Positions 47,494 through 58,560 are shown, numbered from the stretch's first letter. The stretch: 64,000 nt of DNA from Astatotilapia calliptera (GCF_900246225.1 NC_039308.1:6355586-6419585), one strand, 5' to 3'. The notes: generated by a model from the sequence alone, not told the origin. Numbers and translations are program-made.

Positions 47494-49101
47494 TACAGTG
47501 GGGCAAAAAAGTATTTAGTCAGCCACCGATTGTGCAAGTTCCCCCACTTAAAATGATGACAGAGGTCAGTAATTTGCACCAGAGGTACACTTCAACTGTG
47601 AGAGACAGAATGTGAAAAAAAAATCCATGAATTCACATGGTAGGATTTGTAAAGAATTTATTTGTAAATCAGGGTGGAAAATAAGTATTTGGTCACCTCA
47701 AACAAGGAAAATCTCTGGCTCTCACAGACCTGTAACGTCTTCTGTAAGAAGCTTTTCTGTCCCCCACTCGTTACCTGTATGAATGGCACCTGTTTGAACT
47801 CATCATCTGTATAAAAGACACCTGTCCACAGCCTCAAACAGTCAGACTCCAAACTCCGCCATGGCCAAGACCAAAGAGCTTTCGAAGGACACCAGGAAAA
47901 GTATTGTAGACCTGCACCACACTGGGAAGAGTGAATCTACAATAGGCAAGCAGCTTGGTGTGAAAAAATCAACTATGGGAGCAATCATCAGAAAATAGAA
48001 GACATACAAGACCACTGATAATCTCCCTCGATCTGGGGCTCCACGCAAGATCTCATCCCGTGGGGTCAAAATGATCATGAGAACGGTGAGCAAAGATCCC
48101 AGAACCACACGGGGGGACCTGGTGAATGACCTGCAGAGAGCTGGGACCAAAGTAACAAAGGTCACCATCAGTAACACACTACAACGGCAGGGAATCAAAT
48201 CCCGCAGTGCCAGACGTGTTCCGCTGCTGAAGCCAGTGCATGTCCAGGCCCGTCTGAAGTTTGCCAGAGAGCACATGGATGATACAGCAGAGGATTGGGA
48301 GAATGTCATGTGGTCAGATGAAACCAAAGTAGAACTTTTTGGTATAAACTCAACTCGTCGTGTTTGGAGGAAGAAGAATACTGAGTTGCATCCCAAGAAC
48401 ACCATACCTACTGTGAAGCATGGGGGTGGAAACATCATGCTATGGGGCTGTTTTCCTGCCAAGGGGACAGGACGACTGATCCGTGTTAAGGACAGAATGA
48501 ATGGGGCCATGTATCGTGAGATTTTGAGCCAAAACCTCCTTCCATCAGTGAGAACTTTGAAGATGAAACGAGGCTGGGTCTTCCAACATGACAATGATCC
48601 AAAACACACCGCCCGGGCAACAAAGGAGTGGCTCCGTAAGAAGCATTTGAAAGTCCTGGAGTGGCCTAGCCAGTCTCCAGACCTCAACCCCATAGAAAAT
48701 CTGTGGCGGGAGTTGAAAGTCTGTGTTGCTCGGCGACAGCCCCAAAACATCACTGCTCTCGAGAAGATCTGCATGGAGGAATGGGCCAAAATACCAGCTA
48801 CTGTGTGTGCAAACCTGGTAAAGACCTATAGTAAACGTTTGACCTCTGTTATTGCCAACAAAGGTTATGTTACAAAGTATTGAGTTGTATTTTTGTTATT
48901 GACCAAATACTTATTTTCCACCCTGATTTACGAATGAATTCTTTACAAATCCTACCATGTGGATTCATGGATTTTTTTTTCACATTCTGTCTCTCACAGT
49001 TGAAGTGTACCTCTGGTGCAAATTACTGACCTCTGTCATCATTTTAGGTGGGGGAACTTGCACAATCGGTGGCTGACTAAATACTTTTTTGCCCCACTGT
49101 A
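47494..49101 (+). mobile_element. Tc1-like element B, near full length, TA target duplication
   Basis: The element spans 47496-49099, flanked by TA. Long, nearly perfect inverted repeats of about 210 bp: the left starts CAGTGGGGCAAAAAAGTATT and the right ends TACTTTTTTGCCCCACTG. Inside each repeat is GAGGTCAGTAATTTGCACC or its inverse. It interrupts the LINE 3' UTR, which resumes seamlessly. High TIR identity and a nearly intact transposase suggest recent insertion. Confidence 0.95.
47861..48883 (+). pseudogene. Tc1 transposase with one nonsense codon
   Basis: A 340-codon frame from ATG (MAKTKELSKDTR) to TGA at 48881-48883. A single in-frame TAG at 47996-47998 (codon 46) falls in the N-terminal paired-like DNA-binding region. 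The rest is intact: helix-turn-helix KVTISNTLQRQGIKSR, WSDETKVELFG (first Asp), TVKHGGGNIMLWGCF, FQHDNDPKHTA (second Asp), QSPDLNPIENLWRELK (catalytic D..E). An internal start at 48071 would lack the first DNA-binding helices. Confidence 0.93.
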
Positions 49102-49136
49102 CTTGGCCAATAAACACGATTCTGATTCTGATTCTG

Positions 49137-49437
49137 AGATGTATATTTGTGAATGTGGAGATGTTATATTGGTTTCACTGGTAAAAATAAATAATTGAAA
49201 TGGGTATATATTTGTTTTTTGTGAAGTTGCCTAATAATTATGCACAGTAATAGTCACCCGCACACACAGATATCCCCCTAAAATAACTAAAAAAAAAAAA
49301 AAAAAAAACTACTTCCAAAAACATTCAGCTTTGATATTAATGAGTCTTTTGGGTTCATTGAGAACATGGTTGTTGTTCAATAATAAAATTATTCCTCAAA
49401 AATACAACTTGCCTAATAATTCTGCACTCCCTGTAGG
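49137..49437 (+). mobile_element. Tc1-like element A, right end
   Basis: ATGTATATTTGTGAATGTGG continues directly from TTTGTTTTTGAATGTC at 44404 once the LINE is removed. It ends with TTGCCTAATAATTCTGCACT and CCCTGTA, the right terminus. An internal TGCCTAATAATTATGCACAG motif and a poly(A) at about 49290-49308 are part of it. Confidence 0.75.
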
Positions 49438-50236
49438 TCTGTTGACAGAGCTCTGTACAGGTCTGCTCGAGCTGACCTGAAAAGGGGTCCCACCTGTCCA
49501 GCAACAACACATGGCATGGAATAATAGACATCATAAACCACAGAGGCAGAACTGTGAAAACAGAAAACCTGAGTGTGCAGCTAGCAGAGGACATAAACAG
49601 CTTCTTTGCCCGCTTTGAAACACCACAACAGCAGCATTCATCTGCCTCAGCCCTGCTCCCATCCTCATCCTCACCTGGTTCCTGCACCGCTCCATTCACT
49701 GTAACGGAGCACGATGTCAGATGAGTGTTCCTAGCAGTGAACCCCAGGAAGGCGTCCAGACGGAATACGTGGTAAAGTGCTAAGACCATGTGCCCACCAG
49801 CTCACCCTCATCTCCACCAGAATCTTCAACCTCTCACTGGATGAAGCAGCCATCCCATCCTGTCTAAAATCAGCCACAATCATCCCAGTACCAAAGAAGT
49901 CTCCCATCACCAGCCTGAACTATTATTGCCCTGTGGCCCTCACATCATGTAATCATGAAACTAGTCCTTCAGCACACCAAGGATTACCTCCCCCCAGAAT
50001 TCGACCCCCACCAGTTTGCATACCGTGCAAACAGATTCACAGAAGATGCCATCACCCTCCACTCGGTGCTGAGTCACCTAGAACAGCGGCAGAGCTACGC
50101 CAGAATGCTCTTTGTGGACTACAGCTCACCCTTCCACCACTCGCCCATTGAGAGCCTACTAACTTACTGCATCACAGTATGGTACAGCAGCTGCACTAAG
50201 GCGGATAGAGCCACCCTCCCAGCATGTTTGCAATGA
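49438..50236 (+). mobile_element. Second CR1/L2/Rex1-clade LINE fragment, internally deleted
   Basis: Reverse transcriptase pieces: LAEDINSFFARFETP, TLISTRIFNLSLDEAAIPSC, ATIIPVPKKSPITSLNYY, FDPHQFAYRANRFTEDAI, MLFVDYSS. It then jumps directly to LLTYCITVWYSSCTKADRAT, so the central catalytic region (FADD) is deleted. Frames are broken. A different subfamily from the LINE at 44405. Confidence 0.75.
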
Positions 50237-51369
50237 GTAGGAGATGCTCTGTATCTCACTGTACAACTGTATAGTGACAAAGGTATTGGGTTCTTTTCTA
50301 AAAATTGCTATAAACAGAGGAACCCAAACTGATGAAAAGTGGCGAATATTTTTTTTCAAATGACTATTTTTAGTGGATTTTTGATATAGAAGCAGAATGA
50401 CAGAATGTTAAAAGAAGTTACTTTTAGTCATTCTAAGCTGGGCATTGCGTTCTCTGGCTGTTCAAAGCCATGGAACTTTAGACTTTCCAAGCAAATAATG
50501 ATGGCCATACTGATGTTCTTTTCAATACATTTTACTTTATGTTCATTTTCATTTTTATGATGTTTCTATTTTTACATAATTCCTCCCACATAGCAAAATT
50601 GGTATGGCCTGGATCTGTCCCACACAATGTGCTTACACATGGCCTGCGTACCGCAAAGAATGACGGCCCTATGGTGGCCCAGATCTGGTTTACCAGAGGT
50701 GGCCCACACATGAGCCAGCACAAGGCCAGTTGCAGACACACTGCTGGCCCTGTGCTGGCCCAGAACAGTTTCAGCTCTGGCCCCAGATGTCAGCCTAATG
50801 TGTACCTTAGCCATGTAAGCCATGTAATAACAACATGTGCTGGAACATAATAGTGCAAAAGTAACATGACGAAACTCTGTTCAGACAGTGAATGGACTGA
50901 TTCTTATACAGCACTTTTTTACTCACCCATATTACTCAAAGTGCTCTATACAACATGTCACATTCACCCAATCAGGCCAAATGTGGCATGCCATCACATA
51001 AACAGTGCCATCTTACCATGCCAGAAGTCAGCCAGCAGTGCCGGCTTGACACCAGATCCAGGCAAGACCCGTCTGCTATGTGGGATGACTTGTTCTTTTG
51101 GCATTTTAGTTGTGGATTGTGTTTGGACTGTGTCTCTTGCCCTTTCAGTATTGTTTCCTTGTGCTTCTAAGTGTCCCTTTGTTTCTTTTTAGGTTATGTA
51201 GTATGGGTTAGAGATATTTTGTATGTTGTTTTTGTTTAATAAATCCGCCTTTTGGATTATTCCCTGATGTGCCTGAGTTCTGTTATTTAGTGTCACTTTG
51301 AAAGGACACACAGCCAGCATTTACATAGAATTGTTCTTTCAATTTTTGATAAAGATTACAGTGAATTGA
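50237..51369. repeat. Central part of the inverted structure; dispersed repeats
   Basis: No gene. 50600-50800 is rich in GGCCCAGATCTGG-like repeats. 50885-50975 carries GAATGGACTGATTCTTATAC and GTGCTCTATACAACATG, shared with the SINE-like repeat at 63.26 kb. 51030-51290 resembles a short MITE-like repeat ending in an AATAAA-containing tail. Confidence 0.4.
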
Positions 51370-53290
51370 GATGTAACTTGGCCCAGAGGTACGGTAGGAC
51401 GCCCAGAGTAAGAAAGTGTTGAAAGTTGGACCTCAACTATTATGGATGATTTTTAATGAATTTTTGAAATTTCCATAATTGTAGTGTATTGACTGTATTG
51501 AATTGAATAAATGTTTCCATTAATTTCTGAGGAAATCTACAGTAAATCTGGATGAAACTTGGCACACAGGTACAGTAGGTGTCCCAGAGGAGGGATGTGT
51601 TGAAAGTTGTACATCAACTACTCAGGATGATTTTTTAATAATTTCTGAAAATTGACATAATTCTATTGTATTGACTGTATTGCATTGAATACAAATACCC
51701 TTTAATTTCTGAGGAATTCTACAGTAAATCTTGGTGAAACCTGGCACACAGGTACAGTAGGTGTCCCAGAGGGGGGATGTGTTGAAAGTTGTACATCAAC
51801 TACTCAGGATGATTTTTAATGAATTTTTGAAAATTGACATAATTCTACTGTATTGGCCGACTGCATTGGATACAAGTACCCATTAATTTCTGAGGAATTC
51901 TACAGTAAATCTGGCTGAAACCTGGCACACAGGTACAGTAGGTGTCCTAGAGGAGGGATGTGTTGAAAGTTGTACATCAACTACTCAGGATGATTTTTAA
52001 TGAATTTTTGAAAATTGACATAATTCTATTGTATTGACTGTATTGAATTGAATATAAGTTTCCTTTAATTTCTGAGGAATTCTACAGTAAATCTGGATGA
52101 AACTTGGCACACAGGTACAGTAGGTGTCCCAGAGGAGGGATGTGTTGAAAGTTGTACATCAACTACTCAGGATGATTTTTAATGAATTTTTGAAAATTGA
52201 CATAATTCTATTGTATTGGCCGACTGCATTGGATACAAGTACCCTTTAATTTCTGAGGAATTCTACAGTAAATCTGGCTGAAACCTGGCACACAGGTACA
52301 GTAGGTGTCCTAGAGGAGGGATGTGTTGAAAGTTGTACATCAACTACTCAGGATGATTTTTAATGAATTTTTGAAAATTGACATAATTCTATTGTATTGA
52401 CTGTATTGAATTGAATATAAGTTTCCTTTAATTTCTGAGGAATTCTACAGTAAATCTGGATGAAAATTGGCACACAGGTACAGTAGGTGTCCCAGAGGAG
52501 GGATGTGTTGAAAGTTGTACATCAACTACTCAGGATGATTTTTAATGAATTTTTGAAAATTGACATAATTCTATTGTATTGACTGTATTGAATTGAATAT
52601 AAGTTTCCTTTAATTTCTGAGGAATTCTACAGTAAATCTGGATGAAAATTGGCACACAGGTACAGTAGGTGTCCCAGAGGAGGGATGTGTTGAAAGTTGT
52701 ACATCAACTACTCAGGATGATTTTTAATGAATTTTTGAAAATTGACACAATTGTAGTGTACTGGCTGTATTAGATTGAATAAATGTTTCCATTAATTTCT
52801 GAGGAATTCTACAGTAAATCTGGATGAAACTTGGCACACAGGTACAGTAGGTGTCCCAGAGGGGGGATGTGTTGAAAGTTGTACATCAACTACTCAGGAT
52901 GATTTTTAATGAATTTCTGAAAATTGACATAATTCTATTGTATTGACTGTATTGCATTGAATACAAGTACCCTTTAATTTCTGAGGAATTCTACAGTAAA
53001 TCTGGATGAAAATTGGCACACAGGTACAGTAGGTGTCCCAGAGGGGGGATGTGTTGAAAGTTGGACCTCAACTATTCAGGATGACTTTTAATGAATTTTT
53101 GAAATAAACATAATTGTAGTGCATTGACTGTATTGCACTGAATATGAGTTTACTGTGATTTCTGAGTAATATTACAGTAAATCTGGGTAAAAACTGGCCC
53201 AGAGGTAAAGTAGGTGTCCGAGAAGAGGATTGTGTTGAAAGCTTGGCATCAACTTTTAAGAATGATTTTTAATGAATTTTTGAATATGCA
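51370..53290 (-). repeat. Satellite array, inverted copy, 11 units
   Basis: The same ~182-bp monomer as at 41510-43671 but in reverse orientation, counted from 11 GTACAGTAGGTGTCC-type blocks. The innermost unit is diverged in the same way as on the left (TTGGCCCAGAGGTACGGTAG). The outermost unit at about 53160-53290 is also diverged. Confidence 0.95.
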
Positions 53291-53785
53291 ACCAGACTGT
53301 CACGATGGCTGTATTGGGCTGTTCCATTGTAATTTGTGTGCGCGCGTGCGTGTGACTGTTCACGCGCGTGCATGTGTGCGCGAGTCTAGGCTTTCAATCA
53401 GGATATAAAGCGAAAAGGCGCTACCGTAAAGACTGGTGTAAAAGCGCAAGGAAATTTATGCGGCGGATAGGAGGCGGCTGGCTTGTCCGCGGCTCACAAA
53501 TGACGGCTCACTTTACCGCAGTCGAAAGATGGCACCGCAGGAAACAATTTTTCGGTGAAAGAAAATGAGGCCAGAATAAATGTCCCGGTAAGTAATATTA
53601 AGTTTGTTGAGTTTAGTAAACTTCGGTGAAATTAGAATCCCAAGGAAAAAATAACACTTAAAGAATTATTGCAGCCGTTGAATATTTCTGACAGTATGCT
53701 ACTGAGGGCAGCTAACATAAGAGTTATGAGTTATAAGATATAATCTAAGTCGTAACATTGCTGTATGGAGCTGCAGATTTGGTTG
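53291..53785 (-). mobile_element. Right outer arm, inner part
   Basis: Inverse of the left arm up to about 53530: TAATTTGTGTGCGCGCGTGC, then AAGCGAAAAGGCGCTACCGT and GGCGGATAGGAGGCGGCTGG. Beyond this it diverges from the left arm and runs into the nested hAT-like element. Confidence 0.6.
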
Positions 53786-55179
53786 CAGGTTAACATAGCT
53801 GGACTGGCCATCGGGCATACCGGGCATGTGCCCGGTGACTTATTTTTTATTTTTTTTTGTAATGGCATGAACAATGAGAGGTGGTGGATTGGCCAGATGC
53901 AGGTCGATGTGTAAAAATGACTCAGTTGTTTGGTGGTGGCTATGGCGGGGCTTCCACAGAGGCAACAGGTGGATGAGGGAAGGGGAGGCAGGAGGATAGC
54001 CCCGAGGCAGCCGCCAGTCCGAGTGTCAGGTGAACTGAACTCCAGGTAAGAAGTTATGAGCTGCAGTCTATCTGGGTCAGATATAAACCAAGTTTAGGTG
54101 GAGTTTATTTTCGTTGTGCTGACTTTTTACCCTCAGTTGCAATAACTCGTACTGCGTTCTAGCCAGCTTGATGGAGTTTTTAGGTGGGTGGGTGCTATCA
54201 TGTTACTGATAGTGAACTTTATTTTATTCATAAGGTTAGTTAGTAGAGTTGCCAACGGCTCCTTAAAAAAATGGAATGGTCCCTCAATCAGAGAAAATAT
54301 TACACGTTTCGTATTGAGCTGAGAAGAGACGCAGTTTGTCCCGAACTTTAGCTAGAATGGAAAAAGACACAAAGCTGGAGTTATTCTGTGTTTACGCTGC
54401 ACAGCTGCCTCTTCTTCTCTCATTCTCCCCCTCCCTCTCCTGTTGCTACTTCAATCATGAAACTGATCAATGATCAGCTGATCGTCTCTCTTGTTTATTT
54501 ATCGCCCACTTTGTGCCAGAAAGAGGAAACCAGCAGATGTCGCGCTAAACAACAGCAGCACGTTTAAGCTTGATCAGCTGTTGTTAGAATTTATTTAATA
54601 TTAATTTCTAGTATCAGCTGATGTTTGCTGGAGCCACAGCTGTAAAGCTGCTGGTCATGATGTCGGTTTGGATATGTGGTGAGAGGGAAACATGAAGATG
54701 AAACCAGGAGATGTCCTTACTGAATCATCAGAGCTGAACAGGTGATGGAGAAACAGGTTTACCTTTTAGGTGACATGAATGAGTTGAAGGGAAGTTATGA
54801 ACTGTTTCTGAGAGACAAATAACACCAGGATCCTTTTCTAAGCAGCTGACAGCTGGTAACTGTGCAGGGGCGGATCTAGCAAAGTGTTGCCAGGGGGCAG
54901 GTAGGGCATTAACAGGGAAAGGTGGGGCACAAAGAAATACTTTTCTTTCTTATTCTCATTTAAAATATCTAGCTTTTATTAAATAATTATCTAAATCTTA
55001 CAACCAAAGTTTTTATCTGACGTAAAATGTATAGAAATCATACATATACCAACAAGACTGTACATCACTGTCACAACAGCATTTGTTTTCAGTCAAAGGC
55101 TTTATGGCTTTAATACCTGGGGGGCCCGTCTCTAGTCAAAATGCCCGATTTTCTGTCCCAGTCCAGCCCTGCAGGTTAA
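53786..55179 (+). mobile_element. hAT-like element (CTGGACTGG type) with perfect TSD
   Basis: The element spans 53794-55171. It begins CATAGCTGGACTGGCCATCG and ends TCCCAGTCCAGCCCTG, with CAGGTTAA on both sides (53786-53793, 55172-55179). No transposase frame. About 1.24 kb of it is present, inverted and missing one end, inside the element at 10930-12727. Confidence 0.85.
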
Positions 55180-55794
55180 TACTGGCAGTGTCACCATGCC
55201 AGCTGACTGGATTTCATCATCAGCCAGTGTTGTTCTTTATCAATATTACCAAAGTTTACCATAAGGCAGCATAGAAAGTATTTACTTGCCTTTAGGTTTT
55301 ATTCAAATGTTAGTCTTTTCAGTTGTTTCCCCACTTTTTTCCTGTTTCACAATCAAACACCAGTTTGTGAGAAGATTATCTTCTTTTTTTAACAGGCAGA
55401 TAAAGTTTTGCATTGGCTAATTTGTCAATTGTTTGTTACAAATGTTCATATTTTAATATTAAAAAATGTTTTTGCCCAAAACATATGTGTACTATATGTC
55501 AGTAAAAATACTATGCAAATATTGCTGTCCTTGAATGCTGAGTAAACACTGACAAAACACTGATTGTATCTCTTGTCCTTTAGCAACGCAGTATCTAAAA
55601 ACTTTGCACAGTAGTGGTTAAAATCTCATTCTAATAAGAGTTAAAAGCGCATTCGGTTATTAGGTTTACAGGGTTATTGAATTATGGTTAATAGAATTGT
55701 TTTTAACATTATCTGCCAATTACATCTGCCACCCTTCTCCAAATCTGTGCCCCTACCTGGCCCCGCCAACAAAAATTTTCTAGACACGCCACTG
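55180..55794 (-). mobile_element. Right outer arm, distal part
   Basis: Ends CCTGGCCCCGCCAAC then TTTTCTAGACACGCCACTG at 55794, the inverse of the left outer end at 41098. AT-rich interior with no coding signal. Confidence 0.5.
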
Positions 55795-55944
55795 AAGAAG
55801 TGAAACAACTGCCTTATAGTATCTTAGAGGTTTTACATGGATTTTTAATATAGGTCACTGTGTTACTTTATAGAATAGTTTGCTGAAAAGCATCAACGCA
55901 GTTATATTTCTCTAAATGTCAATCACTTGTGAAATGTTTCTTTC

Positions 55945-57012
55945 CTCAGGATAAGGGATGGGTATTGATAAGATTTTCACGATTCCGATTCCATTTTCGA
56001 TTCTGTTTAACGATTTGATTCTTTATTGATTCTCTTATCGATTCTTTTTAAAAAGGAGAACACAGAGGTCGATTAGCTTAGAACTTTCTTTTATATCTTC
56101 TCTTTGAACAAGGTAGAAATTTAGGAGTAACATGGCCTTACAAACCCAACAGTGAGATCTTAAGAGATCCAGCCTATGGCTCTTCAATCGGGTGTCACAG
56201 GGTCCCCAGGAAAAAAAAAAGTAAATGTAAAATAATAAAATAAATATTCTTCTGTAGCAATAACAAAGTATAACATAAATTATTCTGTGGCAATTACACA
56301 AGAATATCCAGTAATGTCCCTGCCTACAATTAAACACATTCACTTACCGAAAATCGGGGCATCTGCTGCGGCAAATGGGTGCAAGCCTTTTACCACAAAC
56401 TTAGTCACTGCTCGGTGACATTCGTCTACCCTGGCCTGAAAGGAGACGCTAACGGTAGACTGCAGCGAGAACTGCCAACATCTGAGCCAGACTCTGTCTG
56501 TCTGTCTCATCATGGTCACCTAAATGCACAGTAATGGAAGGTTTTGTAATAAGGCAGATCGCGCTAACATAATATGCACTGTTAGTTGATTATTTACCTG
56601 CCGCATTAACGGGAGAGGACGTGCAAACGTTACCGCTGCTGCTGGGTTGAGATTCACGAGTCCGGAGCAGAATTAAAATCACGACATTCATTTAAGGTCA
56701 TTGCGTGTTTTGTGAGCAAATGCTTTTGCATATTCGTAGTGTTTCCTCTCTTAAATGAAATATCTACTTTGCAAGTATTGCAAGTTGCCCTGTTTGTCAT
56801 CCGTTCTCTTAAAGTATAATCAAACTTTTGAGCGTTTGAGCCGCTTAGGCGCCGTGTTTCCTGCCAGGTAAATGATGCTCCGCAACGTGGTGACGTCATT
56901 CGGGTCGACTGGAATCGATAAGGGAATCGTTTGCAAAAATGGCAAACAATTCCAAGGAATTGAAACAGTTCGCAACAAGAGCCGGTTTTCGATACCCATC
57001 CCTACTCAGGAT
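55945..57012 (-). mobile_element. hAT-like element with BED-finger remnant (copy 2), at an RXFP splice acceptor
   Basis: A 1,052-bp element (55953-57004) flanked by perfect CTCAGGAT duplications at 55945-55952 and 57005-57012. It is the inverted sister of copy 1 at 27559. On the minus strand 56899-56654 keeps a BED finger: FDYTLRERMTNRATCNTCKV ... MQKHLLTKHAM (CxxC...HxxxxH). The catalytic domain is deleted. The duplicated target contains the AG|GAT splice junction of the exon at 57010. Confidence 0.92.
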
Positions 57013-57186
57013 ACTATCTCCAGCTGGGTTGTCATCTTCATCCTCCCCATCAACAGTGCCTTCAACCCCATCCTGTACACCTTGACCACCAGAGAGCAGG
57101 TGGAAGTTTTACTCTGTCATTGGCAGAGGAGACATACATTAAAGAAAGACGGCAAAAGCCTTACCTCGTCCAGATCTTTATGGTGA
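57010..57186 (+). CDS. Relaxin-family peptide receptor (RXFP/LGR), last exon only
   Basis: A G-protein-coupled receptor of the leucine-rich-repeat type C group. The exon reads DTISSWVVIFILPINSAFNP and continues ILYTLTT, the end of extracellular loop 3 and TM7 with the NPxxY motif (NPILY). A basic, serine-containing tail (RRHTLKKDGK, SLTSSRSLW) follows to a TGA at 57184-57186. It closely resembles RXFP1/RXFP2 TM7. The exon starts after CTCAG, which is the right-hand TSD of a hAT-like insertion; the original acceptor with its pyrimidine tract (TTTCTTTCCTCAG) lies at 55937-55949, 1 kb upstream. No other receptor exon was found in the window, so this is either the end of a gene with a very large last intron or an orphaned relic. 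Confidence 0.8.
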   Translation, partial: DTISSWVVIFILPINSAFNPILYTLTTREQVEVLLCHWQRRHTLKKDGKSLTSSRSLW

Positions 57187-57553
57187 CGTCACAAGGTCTG
57201 TGCTACCAGCCACCCGTTTACCTCCAGCAGGTGTCACTTATAAGCACAGAACCTCGCTATGCCTGATGATGTATTTGTAGAGATACAGCATTTTGTAAGC
57301 TAATTTTTATTGTTTTACTTGATCTTTAAGAACAAAGTGTGCTTCAACAAGACTTCAACAGACTTTTGCTTGGAAATAATCAGCAGTCACTGTGCCGTCT
57401 CATCGCGCTCTGACATTTATAAAATGTGATGACAACCCCAGAAACAAACACCAACCACCCTCAGCATGTGACTGTCTCATCATGCCGTTCAAGCTACATG
57501 TTGACTTTATATTTGCAATGAAATTTGAAAGGAAACCATTTCCATTTATTCAC
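57187..57553 (+). other. Downstream of the RXFP exon, possible 3' UTR
   Basis: No coding signal recognised. Position suggests 3' UTR if the exon is transcribed. Confidence 0.35.
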
Positions 57554-58560
57554 TTACGTTCAGTGTTGGGGAGTAACGGAATACATGTACCGCCGTTACG
57601 TATTTAAAATACAAAATATGAGTAACTGTATTCCATTACAGTTACCGTTTAAAAAGGTGGTATTCAGAATACAGTTACTTTGTTGAAATAAATGGATTAC
57701 ACTGCGGTACTTTCCTCTTTCATATTGTCGCGGGTCAGGACTGTTTGGGTTTGGTTTGACAGCTACGTTCTGTTGTTCCAGGCGGCAGCGTTACGGTTGC
57801 CATGGTTACAGGGCGACGCTCTCTCTCTCTCTCGCGACTGTGTTTCCTGGGTGAGAGAGCACCTTTTCGTTGTTGTTGTTGTTGTTGTTGTGCTAAGCTA
57901 ACAGGCAGAATGCTACAAGCATAGCTCTAAAGAATGTAGCATCATGGGCAGTATAGTCCGTGTTGCAGGGAGAATGCACTGCCATACACGTTATGTGTCT
58001 GTGAGCGCGAGGAGGGAGAAAAAGGGGAGTGGAAAGGTACGAGTTGTCATCGAGCAAAAACGGGAGCTGGAAACATGTAAATATAATAATAACCACTTCA
58101 GCCAAGAAGAGAGCCTGACGAGCCCAGTTGTAAGTACGCTATTAAGACTCGACTGTACACTGTGTTCGTGTTTTCCTCCGAAAACAACAAGTTCCATTGG
58201 AGCAGCCTTTCAACGCCTCTCTCTGTCTCTCGCAAGAAAAGTTGACCCACACAACAAAGTAAAGCTATTTTTCGGCTACGAGCCGACAGGGACCCCGCCG
58301 TATTAGTCAGAGGTCCCTTTACTACAGTTCGGAGTCGCGGACCTTCAGTAATAGTAATAAATCACACAGCAATAGTACATTCACGTTGTTGTAAAAACCA
58401 TGATAATATATTAATAAGTAATCCAAAGTATTCAGAATACGTTACTGTCATTGAGTAACGTAACGGAACACGTTACAGAATACATTTTGGGGAATGTATT
58501 CTGTATTCTGTAATGGAATACATTTTAAAAGTAACCTTCCCAACACTGATTACGTTCCTC
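57554..58560. mobile_element. hAT-like element (CAGTGTTGGGG TIR)
   Basis: Begins CAGTGTTGGGGAGTAACGGA at about 57562 and ends AACCTTCCCAACACTG at about 58552. Flanking CTTACGTT / ATTACGTT is an 8-bp duplication with one mismatch. Subterminal ATTCCGTTAC/GTAACG repeats occur on both sides. It contains a (GTT)n run at about 57870-57890. The 120-codon frame at 57944-58306 has no domain I recognise. Confidence 0.75.

Larger units (their letters stand above)
44405..49136 (+). mobile_element. CR1/L2/Rex1-clade LINE, 5' truncated, split by a Tc1 element
   Basis: An open frame from about 44405 encodes the APE endonuclease (TETWL, GVYIPPQA, GDFNRANLNYE, GHSDHC) up to a TAA at 45085-45087. The same frame continues into reverse transcriptase (RKAPGPDGVSP, PLQFAYRANRSVDDAV, VDFSSAFNT). 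A one-base loss near 46437 shifts the frame before the LKFADDTTVIG catalytic motif. The C-terminal part (FLGTTISQDLKWE, WYGAATKQDR, ERIISTPPASIQDLY) ends at 47199-47201. The 3' UTR is cut by Tc1-B (47496-49099) and ends ACTTGGCCAATAAACACGAT plus (TCTGAT)n at 49102-49136. It lies inside Tc1-like element A. Confidence 0.88.

Noticed and set aside
41098..55794. A single clean insertion of one giant transposon
   Set aside because: The 8 bp outside the two ends (TTGATTTG and AAGAAGTG) do not match and the outer arms differ in length, so a simple one-step insertion is not supported. I kept only the inverted-structure description.
57944..58306. A 120-codon open frame as a gene
   Set aside because: It lies wholly inside a hAT-like element and has no recognisable domain or splice context.
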